DNA from: Platycnemis pennipes
Taxonomy: Eukaryota; Arthropoda; Insecta; Odonata; Platycnemididae
Length of the DNA: 64,000 nt
Assembly (NCBI GenBank): GCA_933228895.1
Contig: OW121854.1
Coordinates: forward strand, 93,362,609 to 93,426,608
Direction of reading: 5' to 3'
Shown: in pieces, positions 1-11,300 of the stretch
Position numbering within the stretch: the stretch's first letter is position 1
Layout: every line of letters begins with the position of its first letter
Notes under the pieces: generated by a model
What the model saw: only the letters and a program-made list of their open reading frames with translations
Told to the model about the DNA's origin: nothing
Databases searched by the model: none
Program-made: the position numbers and the translations under genes

Positions 1-114
1 ACTGATAATGTGATCACTGTTACAATACCACAATATAAAATAGCACTGAAACCCGGGTCGTGCCAGTGTTATTTCAGATTGTGGTATTGTAAATGTTATT
101 CATTTTACTGATAA
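1..114. mobile_element. Short Penelope-type foldback element with 8-bp target duplication
   Basis: Two arms (about 25-50 and 66-91) are inverted copies of each other: CAATACCACAAT at 25 pairs with ATTGTGGTATTG at 79. The centre reads AAACCCGGGTCGTGC, close to the centre of the better-defined foldbacks at 42.3 kb and 4.8 kb (ACCCGGGTCGTAG). The 8-mer ACTGATAA occurs at 1-8 and 107-114 and fits a target-site duplication, although the window edge cuts the left flank. There is no coding capacity. Assignment to the Penelope group rests on the shared centre only. Confidence 0.5.
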
Positions 115-339
115 AATGTCAAACTACCAAGTCACTAGTGATTTTTTTTTACCTGTGGGTAAAAAGGTCATATAGGTAGATAGGTTTCCGGATACGGAAG
201 AGGGAGAAAACAAAATAAATAATCACCACGTGCATGTTCTTAGTTCTTTACGTCACGTACTGCATAATTAGTGACTAATCACGCCTTGCTACTTACCCTA
301 GAGGAGATTTGCAGGGTGGTCAATACTTTACGTATCGTC

Positions 340-700
340 ATCGTATTTATTTCTTCAAATCAACCACTGTTTTACCTCTCTCCACACTATCCAAACAACC
401 TTTGCTTCCACTTCCTCGCATACTCAGCATTCTGTTTTCGATAACTGCTTTCATCGTCTCTCTGTCCTTAATTACATGGTACTCTGCCCCCTAATCTTCG
501 CTGGGACCTTGTTCCCTTACCTACCGTGCTCAAAATTTCCCCATCCATCATTCTGTTCGTCACACTACTTCTTTTCTTCTAAAATCCACTATTCTAGAGT
601 ATCTTATCTTTTCTTCTTCTCGGTCCCTAGGTTCCAGCTCACAAATCCATATCAACCACATGAAAAGGTCATGCTCCAAATAAGGGTTTAAGAAGTCTTA
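340..700 (-). pseudogene. Degraded non-LTR retrotransposon C-terminal fragment
   Basis: Read on the minus strand, the segment gives peptides such as KAVIENRMLSMRGSGSKG. These resemble the basic tail VIEGRMLxKRGRGR seen after the reverse transcriptase in the related fragments at 16.4 and 41.8 kb. The reading is split over frames with stops, so this is a relic. The element's 5' part is missing. No target duplication was found. Confidence 0.4.
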
Positions 701-1599
701 CTTCATAACGGTAGTAGTAAAATCAGAATAAAGTAACCCTAACTACTATAAAGATTATATTTGGCTACAAAGTACAGTTAATGAAGCTTAATCACAAGGT
801 AAGTATGACGCACCCATCTAGAGCCAAATCAATATTCGACCCCACCATCCTAGAGGTTACCACACTAGCACTTGACCACCCTGGCCTCTACAGGTGGCCA
901 AACAGTGGTTTCTAAGGAAGTTCACCATTGGGTAACTGATTAAAGAACCCGAGTTTGAATCTAGAACTGGTCTAGCCTCGGATCACATTCAATCGCACTC
1001 AAACTGAATGATTTTCTGAGTACCATATTTTTCTGGGAAACGACAGGTAGCACAGGAAGACATGTTCTGCTACTCTACCATGGCATGTGAAGTTTGTGTG
1101 AAGTTAAGTAGAGTACTAAGTAAGCTCTACCTTTCCAACCATACCGACAGAAACTATCGGTAGTTGGAAACTATCAGTAGGGTAGATGATAATGAATCCC
1201 AATCGATAGTTTGATAGTACAGTAATTTCATTCTTCCTCATCTCTTCTTTACCAGGTATATTTGGAGCCATAGTCAATAGCTGTCATAGTCATAGGTATT
1301 AGCTGTGTGATTGAGCTGTGCGTAGTACCTCACGTCAAACCCAGTTATTCCCGTAAAAATAGTCAATAACCATCAGTGGTGCGAGAGGACAATTGATGGT
1401 AACTCACCCCTATCCAGTTGATTTCCGGAACGACAGTCAACAAGCATCGATTTTATCATCGTATAATCGATGTTTCCACCATTAACCCTGTAATTTTCAG
1501 AACCTTGTTCAACAACTATCGATAATGGCTCACCAGTAACCCACTGATTTCAGGAACCGACCCTTCTTTCTCGCTACTTGCGTGAAACACGTGGTGGGT

Positions 1600-2290
1600 G
1601 AACACTTTACGCGGGAAAATAAAAATCTCTGCCGTAACGCTTGCTGGTCACCCAGCATTTCCTAATCGGCTCTGAGGTGTGCGTAGTGGGAAGAGAGGCA
1701 CGTAATTTAGGGGGAAGTGAGATGGGATAAGGGGAGGCAATCGTTGACCGATCCCGAAAGGGTGGCGGCCCAGATTGGGCGTCTGGCAAGTGGCGTGAGC
1801 CCCACGCTGGGGAAAGTGGCTCCGCAGAGTTGCATCGTCGGGCCGGCCCGTAACACACTTCGCCCCGACGACGACGACCGACAGAATTCCATCCGGAGAC
1901 GGCGTTGCGGAGAAAGGTGGGAGGATGAGAAGGAAGCGGTAGGAGGAGGTGAGAGGGGAAGGGGGGTAAGGCTGACGTCAGACGCGGAGAAAGGGGTCAA
2001 GAGGCGAGCCCGTGGATGTGAACGGTGTCTAATGTTTGTGTGTGTGTGAATGTTGTCCCTTGACGAGCCGGAAGGCGTTGTTCGTTGTTTTTTTTTCGAA
2101 TATATCTTTCGGTGGGTGGTGGACCCAGTGGTCTGGAAAAGAAGGTTCTCCGTCCTTCTTCCTACCTAAAATCTTCAGGCCAGTAGGCGACGTGTCGCCT
2201 CGGTTCTCGTTGCGTTGGCCATCGGTGGTCCGGCCGCGGGGCCATCGTTGCGGTAGGGTTGCGATATATCGACACAATTTCGATAGTTTA
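1600..2290. other. CpG-rich, GC-rich block of unknown role
   Basis: Base composition shifts sharply from the AT-rich surroundings to a segment with many CG dinucleotides, for example GGCCGGCCCG near 1842, GACGACGACGACC near 1869 and GGTCCGGCCGCGGGGCC near 2227. Open frames occur on both strands here (110 residues at 1717-2049 plus; 97 residues at 1707-2000 minus). That is expected of GC-rich DNA and neither shows a known domain. The block could be an unmethylated promoter or first exon of a host gene, or GC-rich repeat DNA. The interval 700-1600 before it shows nothing beyond short near-repeats of AACTATCGGTAG around 1150-1180. Confidence 0.35.
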
Positions 2291-2369
2291 TTATGTCGAA
2301 CTGGTACAAGTTTGCAAGGATCGATATATCAAGGGTGATAATAATAGTCTATATCTTCACCTGTGCATC

Positions 2370-2896
2370 AATGGGGGCGTTTACTCGAAACCGAAATCGC
2401 AATTTTGTACACGAAATCGTTAGATGGAAACGAAAAAATAATTATAGTGAAACAATTAATCTTATAACCACAACCATTCACTCATAAATCAAAAATCTAA
2501 ATAAGCAAAAGGTGACGCCTACCGAACAAGCTGCTTTGATATCATTTACGTCATTTTCCTCCCGTCCTTGACTGCTTTTAGGGGAAGGGAAGGGAGTGGA
2601 GGGGGGTTCTCAGAAGGTCTGTTCTCACAGATGCTGTCGCAACTCCTCCTATTGGCAGAGTCAGCTATGTCCCCCCATTGCGATAAGGCAAAGGCGGGCT
2701 CAGTTGTGATTGAACAAGGTCGATATACGTCAGAGGTGGCACCGCGTCCACTTTTCCGAAAGGGTTAAAAACATCAGTGTTCCGCCGCTTATAACCCGAG
2801 AAATAATTGACGGATCAAAAAACGGAAAAATGCGGGTCTTTTTATTTTACAAACTCTATCAGATTCGGCAATAAAAAAATGGTATACGACCCCATT
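2370..2896 (+). mobile_element. T1 inverted-repeat element, copy 1
   Basis: A roughly 530-bp non-autonomous element, named T1 here, which recurs six times in the window. The left end AATGGGGGCGTTTACTCG and the right end GTATACGACCCCATT are inverted copies (core AATGGGGNCGTTTAC). Diagnostic internal blocks are TAAGCAAAAGGTGACGC, CCTCCCGTCCTTGACTGC, CGATATACGTCAGAGG and the T-rich block before the right end. It encodes nothing recognisable. The structure fits a MITE. No consistent target duplication could be read at any of the copies, so the superfamily is unknown. Confidence 0.75.
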
Positions 2897-3039
2897 ATGG
2901 TCATCGTTCCAATATTTTTTTTCGTCTCGACTCGGTCAATACATATTTTTTCATGCAAACGATGCATCGAATGATCATGATTATCATTGATATGCTGATA
3001 CGATAGTGTTCTACCGGTTAGGGTAGGTTTTGATGGAGC

Positions 3040-3235
3040 TTCTCTACTCTTCATTGCATTTCATTCGTTTATTTACTGCTTCCAAAGCTATTTCTCTTCA
3101 ATGCGGCGTAATTTCCATTATACCGCCCTTTTTCTTTTCCTTCTTTCTTCTCCCTCGCTTAGCTAGCATTCTATTTTCGATATCGATATTCGGCACTCCA
3201 TTATCCCTAAGTAAATGTTCCATCCACCAGATATG
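3040..3235 (-). pseudogene. Non-LTR retrotransposon C-terminal scrap
   Basis: The minus strand gives IENRMLAKRGRRKKEKKKGG, the same basic C-terminal motif as the fragments at 340-700, 16385-16850 and 41740-42100. It is short and surrounded by AT-rich sequence. The stretch 3300-4005 after it holds no feature I can name; the pyrimidine-rich part around 3710-4000 may be a further antisense scrap of the same family but is too degraded to call. Confidence 0.4.
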
Positions 3236-4007
3236 AGCGATAATTTTCAATATTTTGTGATGATGAATTATATACGCCTCCGTATCCAATTTAATCATCG
3301 GAATATCGGTATTAAAGATGTTTTTTTCTCATACAATAGTTATAGTCGATATGAGATATGGATGGTAAAATATAGCAATCAATGTCGTTCAAAATAACCA
3401 AAAGTTGTTGTGCTTATCGAAAGATAAAACTAAAAACTGAGCGTCGAGCCCGTTGGTGTGCATAATCAGCTTCCATATTGACGCGCATCTTACCGTAAAT
3501 CGATTTCTTTCATTGGCCCTTGGCTATCGAAGATAATAGTCTTTGGTTCGGATACTGGTTATTTAAAAGGATCAGTATCTTCCGCAAAAAAATCATATGC
3601 ATCACAAGTAATTGGCGGATTGCGATTTTTGATGGTCAATCAAGTTTTCTTTAATGATTTTTCGTCTTCATTTCTAGATAATTTCACTGAGTTTAGGCCT
3701 CCTCGATCGTAACATGATTTCCTCATCCTTCCACTCTTTCCGTCCCTTTTGAGTTCCCACAACTTCCTCTCTTCACTCGCAGCACTCCTAAGTTGGCCTT
3801 CTCATTCAAACACCTTACCTAATTATTTCTTTTTCGTGCACTCACCCTAAATGCTACCAAAATAATCCTATTTACATTCCTCAATGACCCAACTCTCGAA
3901 TCCACACAAGGTCTTGCCCACAGCTATTTCCGTAGCTTACATGCAAGGTTACCTTCTTCTCTAGTCTATCATGAATTTCTCCTAAAGTGTTTCACGCCTT
4001 TGTTTGA

Positions 4008-4604
4008 TCTCTAATAGAGTAGAAGAGAAAAAAACTAACGATGCAATGGGGGCGTTTACTCGGAACCGAAATCGCATTTTTGTACACGAAATTGTTAGAT
4101 GGAAACGAAAAAAGAAATTTAGTGAAAAAATTAATCTTATAACCACAACCATTCACTCATAAATCAAAAATTAAAATAAGCAAAAGGTGACGCCCACCGA
4201 AAATGCTGTTGTGATAACATTGACTTCACTTTCCTCCCGTCCTTGACTGCTCTTATGGAAAGGGAAGGGAGTGGAGGGGGGTTCTCAGAAGGTCTGCTCT
4301 CACAGATGCTGTCGTCACTGCTCCGATTGGCCGAGTCAGCTGTGTCCCCACATTGCGATGAGGCGAAGTAGCTTCGCGGGCTCAGTTGTGATTGGTCGAA
4401 GTCGTTATACGTCAGAGGTTGCACCACACCCACTTTTCTCAGCAGCATCATCAGGTGTACCTGATGATGCTGCGCCGCAGCGAAACCATGGTCGTGTCAA
4501 AATAAAAAAGTTTTGTGGAATTGCATCGTTAGTTTTTTTCTCTTCTCCATTATGGAAAAATTCCACCAAGTTTCCCCGGAAACAGTTTCTTTCTCTCTAA
4601 TAGA
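4008..4604. mobile_element. Penelope-type foldback element carrying a T1 copy, 11-bp target duplication
   Basis: The 11-mer TCTCTAATAGA is present at 4008-4018 and 4594-4604. Inside it, AGAGAAAAAAACTAACGATG (left) is the inverted copy of CATCGTTAGTTTTTTTCTCT (right, from about 4524). A second dyad at the centre, 4442-4473, has two perfect 15-nt arms (GCAGCATCATCAGGT) with a 2-nt loop and ends in the CCTGATGATGC motif typical of these elements. Most of the left arm is replaced by a T1 copy, so the element is a chimera. The 3' side contains GTGGAATTGCATCG and a short A/T-rich tail. Confidence 0.65.
4045..4438 (+). mobile_element. T1 inverted-repeat element, copy 2, right end missing
   Basis: Starts with the normal left end AATGGGGGCGTTTACTCG and follows the T1 sequence up to the block GCACCACACCCACTTTTC. 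It then jumps directly into the foldback element's central dyad. The terminal roughly 120 bp, including the right inverted repeat, are absent. The copy therefore could not have arrived by a clean cut-and-paste event that left both ends. Deletion after insertion or template switching are both possible. Confidence 0.7.
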
Positions 4605-5545
4605 ATATACTGCGTACGAGCAGAGGAAATGCAGGGAGTCAAACTGATTCTTTCTCTCTTTATTATTCGGACGGTTGGACTAGGGAGAAATCTCTTCTAC
4701 AGTTCCAGGAAAGACATAACAAATTCTGAAGATTCAGGCGATATGGAGTGGAAGCGAAACATGATAACACAGAAAGAAAAACACGAGCCGTATCCACAAA
4801 AATAAACTTTACTACGACCCGGGTTTCACTGTATTACAGCATCGTCAGGTAGCGTATATCTAAGATGCACCAACATATATATGAAAGAACCAAAATGGGG
4901 GGGGGGGAGAAAGGGATGGAGGAAAGGGGAGGAGCGTGGGAGTGGACGGTTGTTGGTGGTCAACAGAAGTAACCAGTGTGGGGAAAAGAAGTGTGGGAGA
5001 CGTGAGCAGGAGTGGGCAACAGGGGATGAGGTGGTCACAAATGAGTGGCAAATATAAAAACAAAAGTCTCGAAAGGTTCCATTGCAGACAAGACCTTCCC
5101 TAGAAGTTGGTTGCAGCACCGGACCCCGTCCGTTGGATGCAGACCCCTGGGTGATGCCCCTTTACAAAGGGTGTGAAATGCGATGACTCCCTTCCTTGCT
5201 GTGGGTTGAGCGGCGCCGATGATGGAGGCCTCCGTTCGTTTGCCCCCTTGGTAAAGGAGCAACAACCGAGTGGGGCTCCACCACCCCTGTTGGTGGAATT
5301 CGGAGCAGCTCCTTGTCAGTCAAATAATGCCTTTCTTTGCAAAGGGTGATGTAATGCTGTGGTTCCTTCCCTCTGGTGGTGCATGTGGAAGCAATGGTGA
5401 AAAATCTTCTTCGGTACTATTGGTGAGGTCCGAAGAAGATATAGGAGTGGAACCTTAAGCGCATCGGAAGGATGGGGAGGAAGAAGAGGCGTGAATGAGA
5501 TGGTGAGGGGGGGGGGAGATTTGGGTGGGAGTGCTGGTGGGTTGA

Positions 5546-5775
5546 TTAGGTTGTCGTGGTCTGAGCTTGGTTTTGGTTAAAGTTGATGGAAAGAAGGGGA
5601 GAATTAAGGTCATATAAAAATTCATTGAAGAGAGGGATATTTTTCTTGGCTCGCTCGATTATTTCGATCTGCTCCAAAGCGTCCAATCCTTTACCTTTCT
5701 TCTCAAAATGGAGAACTTTCACTTCAAAATTGCACTTATGCCTTGTCTCTATCAAGTGCTTAGCCACCATGGAGA
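5546..5775 (-). pseudogene. Penelope GIY-YIG endonuclease, C-terminal fragment
   Basis: The minus strand encodes a 74-residue run beginning MVAKHLIETRHKCNF and containing GKGLDALEQIEIIERA and NSPLLSINF. It lines up with the second half of the better copy at 21.7-22.5 kb (SLVAKHLLDRANYCLF ... RRMDALEHFEIV ... HSPLLAIPF). The N-terminal catalytic part (GVY, YIG, TGR) is missing because the element is 5'-truncated here. The conserved Glu of DALE is present. After the stop comes a C-rich region, then the terminal repeat. In living elements this nuclease nicks target DNA to prime reverse transcription. This copy is dead. Confidence 0.8.
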
Positions 5776-5872
5776 TTATATTGCCTATTTCCTATCTCCA
5801 ATAACCGTCCACTTCCACGCTCCTCCCCTTTCCTCCCTCCCTTCACCCCACCCATTTTGGTTCTTTCATATA

Positions 5873-6775
5873 CAGAGTGTCCCATTGATCGTGTGTCATT
5901 TCTAACCTGTAATTTTAGACACTTCCTTTCGAGTCACATGGATGAAATTTGGTAATTGGCTAGAAAAAGGATGTAAGTTTTGTTGAGTTTAAGCAAAATA
6001 TGAAAAATATGACCTTTTGACCCCAGAAATAGGGTCCAACCTAAAATCCAAATTTTGCCTTATGGGCTTTCAATGTTAAAATATTCAAAGTACAAAAAAG
6101 ACGGAATTTTTTAGCGAAACTTTCGACTAATAGGTTTTTGGACACGAAGAACACGATGGAAGTACTATTGAGGTCAGAAATTGCAACTGTGACCCCTGAA
6201 AGGTCACAGTCAAGGTCACAGGGGTTACAAAAAATGAATCACCGCTTCAAACCTGTCGAATCATAGGTTTAAAAAGGTTCCAAGGTCGATTTTAAGGTCT
6301 TCATATCCCTCTTTTCATCTCTTGACCTTCAAGGTTAACTCAGAGGTCAAAGGTCACAGGGATGGAAAAAATGAATCCAGGCTACAATCGTGTCGAATCA
6401 TAGGTTTAAAAAGGTGTCAATGTCGATGGAAAGGTCATAAGATTCCTCTTTTCATCCCTTGACCTTCTAGGGTAACTCTGGGGTCAAAGGTCACAGTGAT
6501 TACAAAAGGTGAAATAAGGCTACAAAACTTTCGAATCATAGGTTTAAAAAGATGACAAGGTGGATTTTAAGGTCTTCAGATCTCTCTTTTCATCTCTTTA
6601 CCATCAAGGGTAACTCAGAGGTCAAAGGTCACAGGGATGGAAAAAGAGAATCCAGGCTACAAACGTGTCGAATCATAGATTTAAATAGGTGCCAATGTCG
6701 ATGGAAAGGTCATCAGATCCCTCTTTTCATCCCTTGACCTTTAAGGGTTACTCAGGGTGTCAAAGGTCAAAATGG
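5873..6775 (+). mobile_element. Tandem-repeat element with AGGTCA half-sites (one-ended copy)
   Basis: Inserted into the Penelope terminal repeat. The leader CAGAGTGTCCCATTGATCG is followed by about 270 bp of conserved sequence and then by tandem units with a period of 137-139 bp, judged from the core GGTCAAAGGTCA at 6345, 6482 and 6620 and a TGTCAAAGGTCA variant at 6758. Each unit also carries CCTTGACCTTCAAGGG and a CGAATCATAGGTTTAAA segment. Only the leader end is present; the inverted second end seen at 15823 is absent. TATA flanks both sides and may be a short target duplication. No protein is encoded. Confidence 0.7.
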
Positions 6776-7239
6776 TGTATATGATGGTGCACCTTATATA
6801 TACGCTACCTGACGATGCTGTAATACAGTGAAAACCCGGGCCGTAGTAAAGTTTATTTTGTGGATTTGGCTCGTGTTTTTCTTTGTGTGTTATCATGTCC
6901 AGGAAAGACATCTTTAACTATCAATTCCAGACCCAGCGTACTCTTTACGAACATCGGTAAACTCAATTATGACTTTGTGTAAATTTTCGATACTTGGAGA
7001 TACCGTAAACTTTGCACTTTCCACCGTTTCTGCAGTCTGGAAGTAAATTCTAGTACACTAAAGTTATTAAATACTGTGAATCAAATAATTTCACCACTAA
7101 TAGGTAATGTTTCCTTGAATTTTAACTAGTACAATTTACTTTATAGGAAATATTTCACCTCCATCTGAACATACCTGACCCTCATATTAATCTTTACCAC
7201 ACCTGCATTGAGATTAGCGTTCCTAAATTCGCCAAGCAG

Positions 7240-7620
7240 TGTTAAAACATTTTCGCAAAGAGTAGAGATATTCTGTGGTATTCTGTGGAAAATTGCCTAT
7301 CTTCTTTAAATAAGAGAGAAATGATGTTAAGATAGGAATGGAAAAAATTCTGATATGTTGCTTTGCTTTGCAATTCGCCTAAAAATGGACTTCTAGGAAA
7401 AATGATAAAAATAGGTTTTGAGGAGTGGATGAGGAGACTGATGGTTGGATTATAAAAGAAGACAAACGAGCAAGTGTTGTGGAAAATAGAGGAGGAAAGA
7501 AAGTTGACTGAAGGAATAAAGAGTAGATCGAGTGGTTGGATGGAACGGTTATAGAAGATGGTGTTCCGAGGATGGAGGAAAGTATGTCGTGTAAGCAGGG
7601 CATTAGCCAATAACAATCAG
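7240..7620 (+). pseudogene. Degraded non-LTR retrotransposon C-terminus
   Basis: Plus-strand reading gives NEQVLWKIEEERKLTEGIKS followed by SSGWM and then stops. This matches the pattern NEEVLRxIGEERxLLxTIxxRxxxWIGH found in the C-terminal region of insect non-LTR reverse transcriptases. Several stops show it is inactive. The 6912-7240 interval before it holds nothing I can identify. Confidence 0.5.
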
Positions 7621-8320
7621 CAGTTAGCAGGGAATGATATGTAGTAGGAAGTATAGAATAGAAAAGAATATTTATTTATTCTGCTCCGAGTATCACCCAT
7701 AGAGCACATACAAAATTTTACAAAGTGAACGGACATACGTAACATTGATATACAGAGTGTCCCATTGATCGTGTGTCATTTCTGACCTGTAATTTTAGAC
7801 ACTTCCTTTCGAGCCACATGGATGAAATTTGGTACCTGGCTAGAAAAAGGATGTAAGTTTTGTTGAGTATAAACAAAATATTAAAAATATGACCTTTTGA
7901 CCCCAGAAATAGGGTCCAACCAAAAATCCAAATTTTGCCTTATGGGCTTTCAATGTTAAAATATTCGAAGTACAAAAAAAAACATAATTATTTAGCGAAA
8001 CTTTCGACTAATTGGTTTTTGGACACGAAGAACACGATGGAAGAACTATTGAGGTCGAAAATTGCAACCGTGACCCCTGAAAGGTCACAGTCAAGGTCAC
8101 AGGGGTTACAAAAAATGAATCACCGCTTCAAACCTGTCGAATCATAGGTTTAAAAAGGTGCCAAGGTTGATTTTAAGGTCTTCAGATCTCTCATTTCATC
8201 CCTTGACCTTCAAGGGTTACTCAGGGGTCAAAGGTCACAGTGGTTACAAAAGGTGAAATGATGCTACAAAAATGTCGAATCATAGGTTTAAGAAGATGCC
8301 AAGGTCGATTTTAAGGTCTT

Positions 8321-11300
8321 CAGGGTGCCAATTACGGTTCTTTCGTCGCTATGTGATATTGTACGATACCACTGCTCCCAGATATCGTACGATACGTTGC
8401 TAGGTAATTATGGTTTTGCCGTTGATATCGTACGATACGGTTCGGCTATCTTCGGCAATATATCGTCTCAAGTGACGTCATGTATGAATTGGATCAAAAA
8501 CAACCAAAAAAGAAACACTACTGCAGCAACAAATGACTGTCGTAAAGAATAATGCGTAGGAAACTAGCACTTTAAAATTGAGCGCAAGGATGGAAACTTA
8601 TTTTTCGTACTATTTCGTAATATTATTTTCAATGATAATAATAGTAAACAATTTTTGTGACAAACTCTCTGATTAATTACTATTAATCTAACATTGATTT
8701 AATAAATTAATTAATTGTTATGACATTATAATTCTTCGCAATTCAGTTCTCTGGGATATCTTTGGAGGGGATTTCTGATACGAAGAAACGTAATACAACC
8801 TGAATAATTATGACGAAATTGTCCTATCCTTTAATTATTTATTATTATTTCATATTTGTGAATAATTATATTTTTTTAACTTTTTCCGTCGCAATTATAG
8901 GTTAAATAATATATCTAATAAGGCATCAAGAGGCGTATGATGAAATCGGGAAGTGAAAATAAGTTTAATTTCACTAATGTATTGTGATGAAAATATTTAA
9001 ATTAAAGTGATTCTGGGAAACCTATTGGTAATATAAGAACTCATATTCCAAATTGAAAGGCACAAAACTTTATTTTTCATACTCTTGCACTTCTCTTCCA
9101 TTTCATAACAATTATATTTTATTTACATTTTGCTATATATCATCATAAATTTGTTTCATAATTTTTATCTGTATTACCATATCCGGAATGTCCAAATATC
9201 GCTGTCGTGCTTAACGAACATTAACGAAATATTTGAATATTATGGCGGATCATTTGTCAGCTCAACTGCCTTTGCATCTGACCGTTTGACACAAATATGT
9301 TTTAAGTTGGCAAACATAGGCCAATGTCCAATTAATTTTAGATGGCTGAAACATAAAAATATAGTGGATGAGTAAAAACTACTTTTTAGTCATTATCAGG
9401 GATAAAAGGTATTACAAAGGCCCTTAAAATTTCATATATCTCCTTAGATGAATGAACTCAGGGTAGCAGAAAATTTCTGCTATTTTATATGGTCTTAGAA
9501 ATTAGCACTGTTTGAAAATGAATGCTAATTTCACCCTATACCTATAGGTCACCTGGCACACTTATACCCTCATATTATTTAAACTTTTATTCTCCAGAAC
9601 TAGCTGTTTTTGTGCATCACCATCTTCTGGTTCCATATTTGCCAGGTGGCTATTTATTATCATGTTATGAAGCACAACGCATGATGATGCAATTGCAGAT
9701 GGATTTAATTTTAGCTATTTCAAAAGCAATTAACATTGAATACAGACTTTTTTAATTAATACCTTTTGCTTTCATTTAATTTACCTCTCAAGATTCATGA
9801 ATAGCGTGATCATTTAATGTTACACTTGCAACTATATCTTTCCATGATACTCTATATACCTCTACAGCTGTATTCTACATTAAGAGCCAGCTCAAGGGCA
9901 AACGGCTGGAGGATACCAAGACATCTCGCCTTTTTCCACTTCTAATGAAAAGCTTAACCTAGCAATGAAAGTACCTGTCACAAGGATGGCCAATGGAAGT
10001 ATATTTTGAAGATATCATTTTGAATTGAAATACCGGTAGATTACTGTCGTCAATAAACAGAAAATTATTCGCCGTTGAAAATATATCCCAAAGAACCGTG
10101 AAATGTTGCTGTGTCTCCCCATTGTCCAAGGATAAATTCCGAGAATAAGATTTCAGAGCAAAACTTACGAATAGGACGTGTAAATAAATATCTTTAGCTC
10201 AGTAATTAGCAACTGCAACTGAACAGCCGCTTAGCGAAGAAAAACAAGAAATGGTAATGGCAAAAAAATAGTCATCGAGGAGGCGCGAACAGGCGATCTT
10301 TGGAGTGATAAGCGAACACGCTACCCACAGCGCTAATAGTATCTTTAACAATAAGAGAATTTTGTTGTTAATAAATTGTGAAAAATGAAATGCTGAAATC
10401 AACGAATGAATATGTAAACAAGACTTAAAAGTTGATAAATCACATAATTACGAATTAGTGGAACACTTTCCACTGCTCAGAAGTTATTAATACAATATTA
10501 GAAATGTGGAGTGACTTAAGAAGCCTCTCCTATTCAGTTAAATATTAATAATGTATAAATGTATAAGTAAACTCATTGCATACCGTACCCCAACGCACAA
10601 TCTGCATGTCAAGGAATTAAAGCAAAGATATACAGCAGAATTAACCTCTAATTAAGGAATTGTATTTCATTCTTAATTAACTGTTTTCATGATTGAGATT
10701 ATGCAGTTGATCCTAGACTATAAACGCACAAATGCAACAAACGCACAAATGCAACAAACGCACGGGATTAATGCTGAAGAAATAAAATTATAATAGTGAA
10801 TTAAACGTACAATGCCACATGATGACTTCATAACATAAAGAAAACTTACTTTTTGTTCTATGCCAAACAAATCTCAAACCTTGGATATCGCTTATATTAT
10901 AAATTGGTGCAAGCATAAATCAAAATTATGCATCAATCGCTAGCCCGGAAATTGATAAACGCTATTATTTAATTAAGTCACTTAATTGTGCAAACTTTTC
11001 ACTCCCTAGCGCGTGCTGCACATTTATATTAGTCATTAAACCCAAAATCTCTATTAATAGTATAAACATACCTGAAAATTATTCCATTGGAAATGGGAAG
11101 TGAGACTCACGATACGGGCTACAGCGAGATCAAGGCTGGTATTCTGAATCGGGGTCGCTATTATAAGGCCGCGCTATTCCACGGGTCATTATTCCCCGAT
11201 CTGGTATTCTGAATCGAGGTGGGGAATAAATTGCCCAGTTCTGAGGTGGAATAATTGTACCCGCCCCTTCCGGTATGAGAACCATAAAGATCAGAAAACA

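Larger units (their letters stand above)
4704..6911. mobile_element. Penelope-like element in foldback form, 14-bp target duplication
   Basis: TCCAGGAAAGACAT occurs at 4704-4717 and again at 6898-6911, a 14-bp target duplication enclosing 4718-6897. The left part (to about 5785) is a 5'-truncated Penelope copy on the minus strand: endonuclease fragment, C-rich tract, then the terminal region. The right part (about 5790-5872 and 6776-6897) is an inverted copy of the last few hundred bases, in plus orientation. An inverted partial copy at the 5' end is a known arrangement for Penelope elements (pseudo-LTR structure). The inverted copy is interrupted by a later tandem-repeat element at 5873-6775. 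The terminal region carries ACCCGGGTCGTAGTAAAG-like and GGATTTGGCTCGTGTTTTTC-like motifs shared with 42.3 kb. Confidence 0.8.

Noticed and set aside
1717..2049. 110-residue plus-strand frame in the GC-rich block as a gene
   Set aside because: Frames are open on both strands in this CG-rich segment, the peptide is low in hydrophobic pattern and has no known motif. GC-rich DNA has few stop codons by chance.
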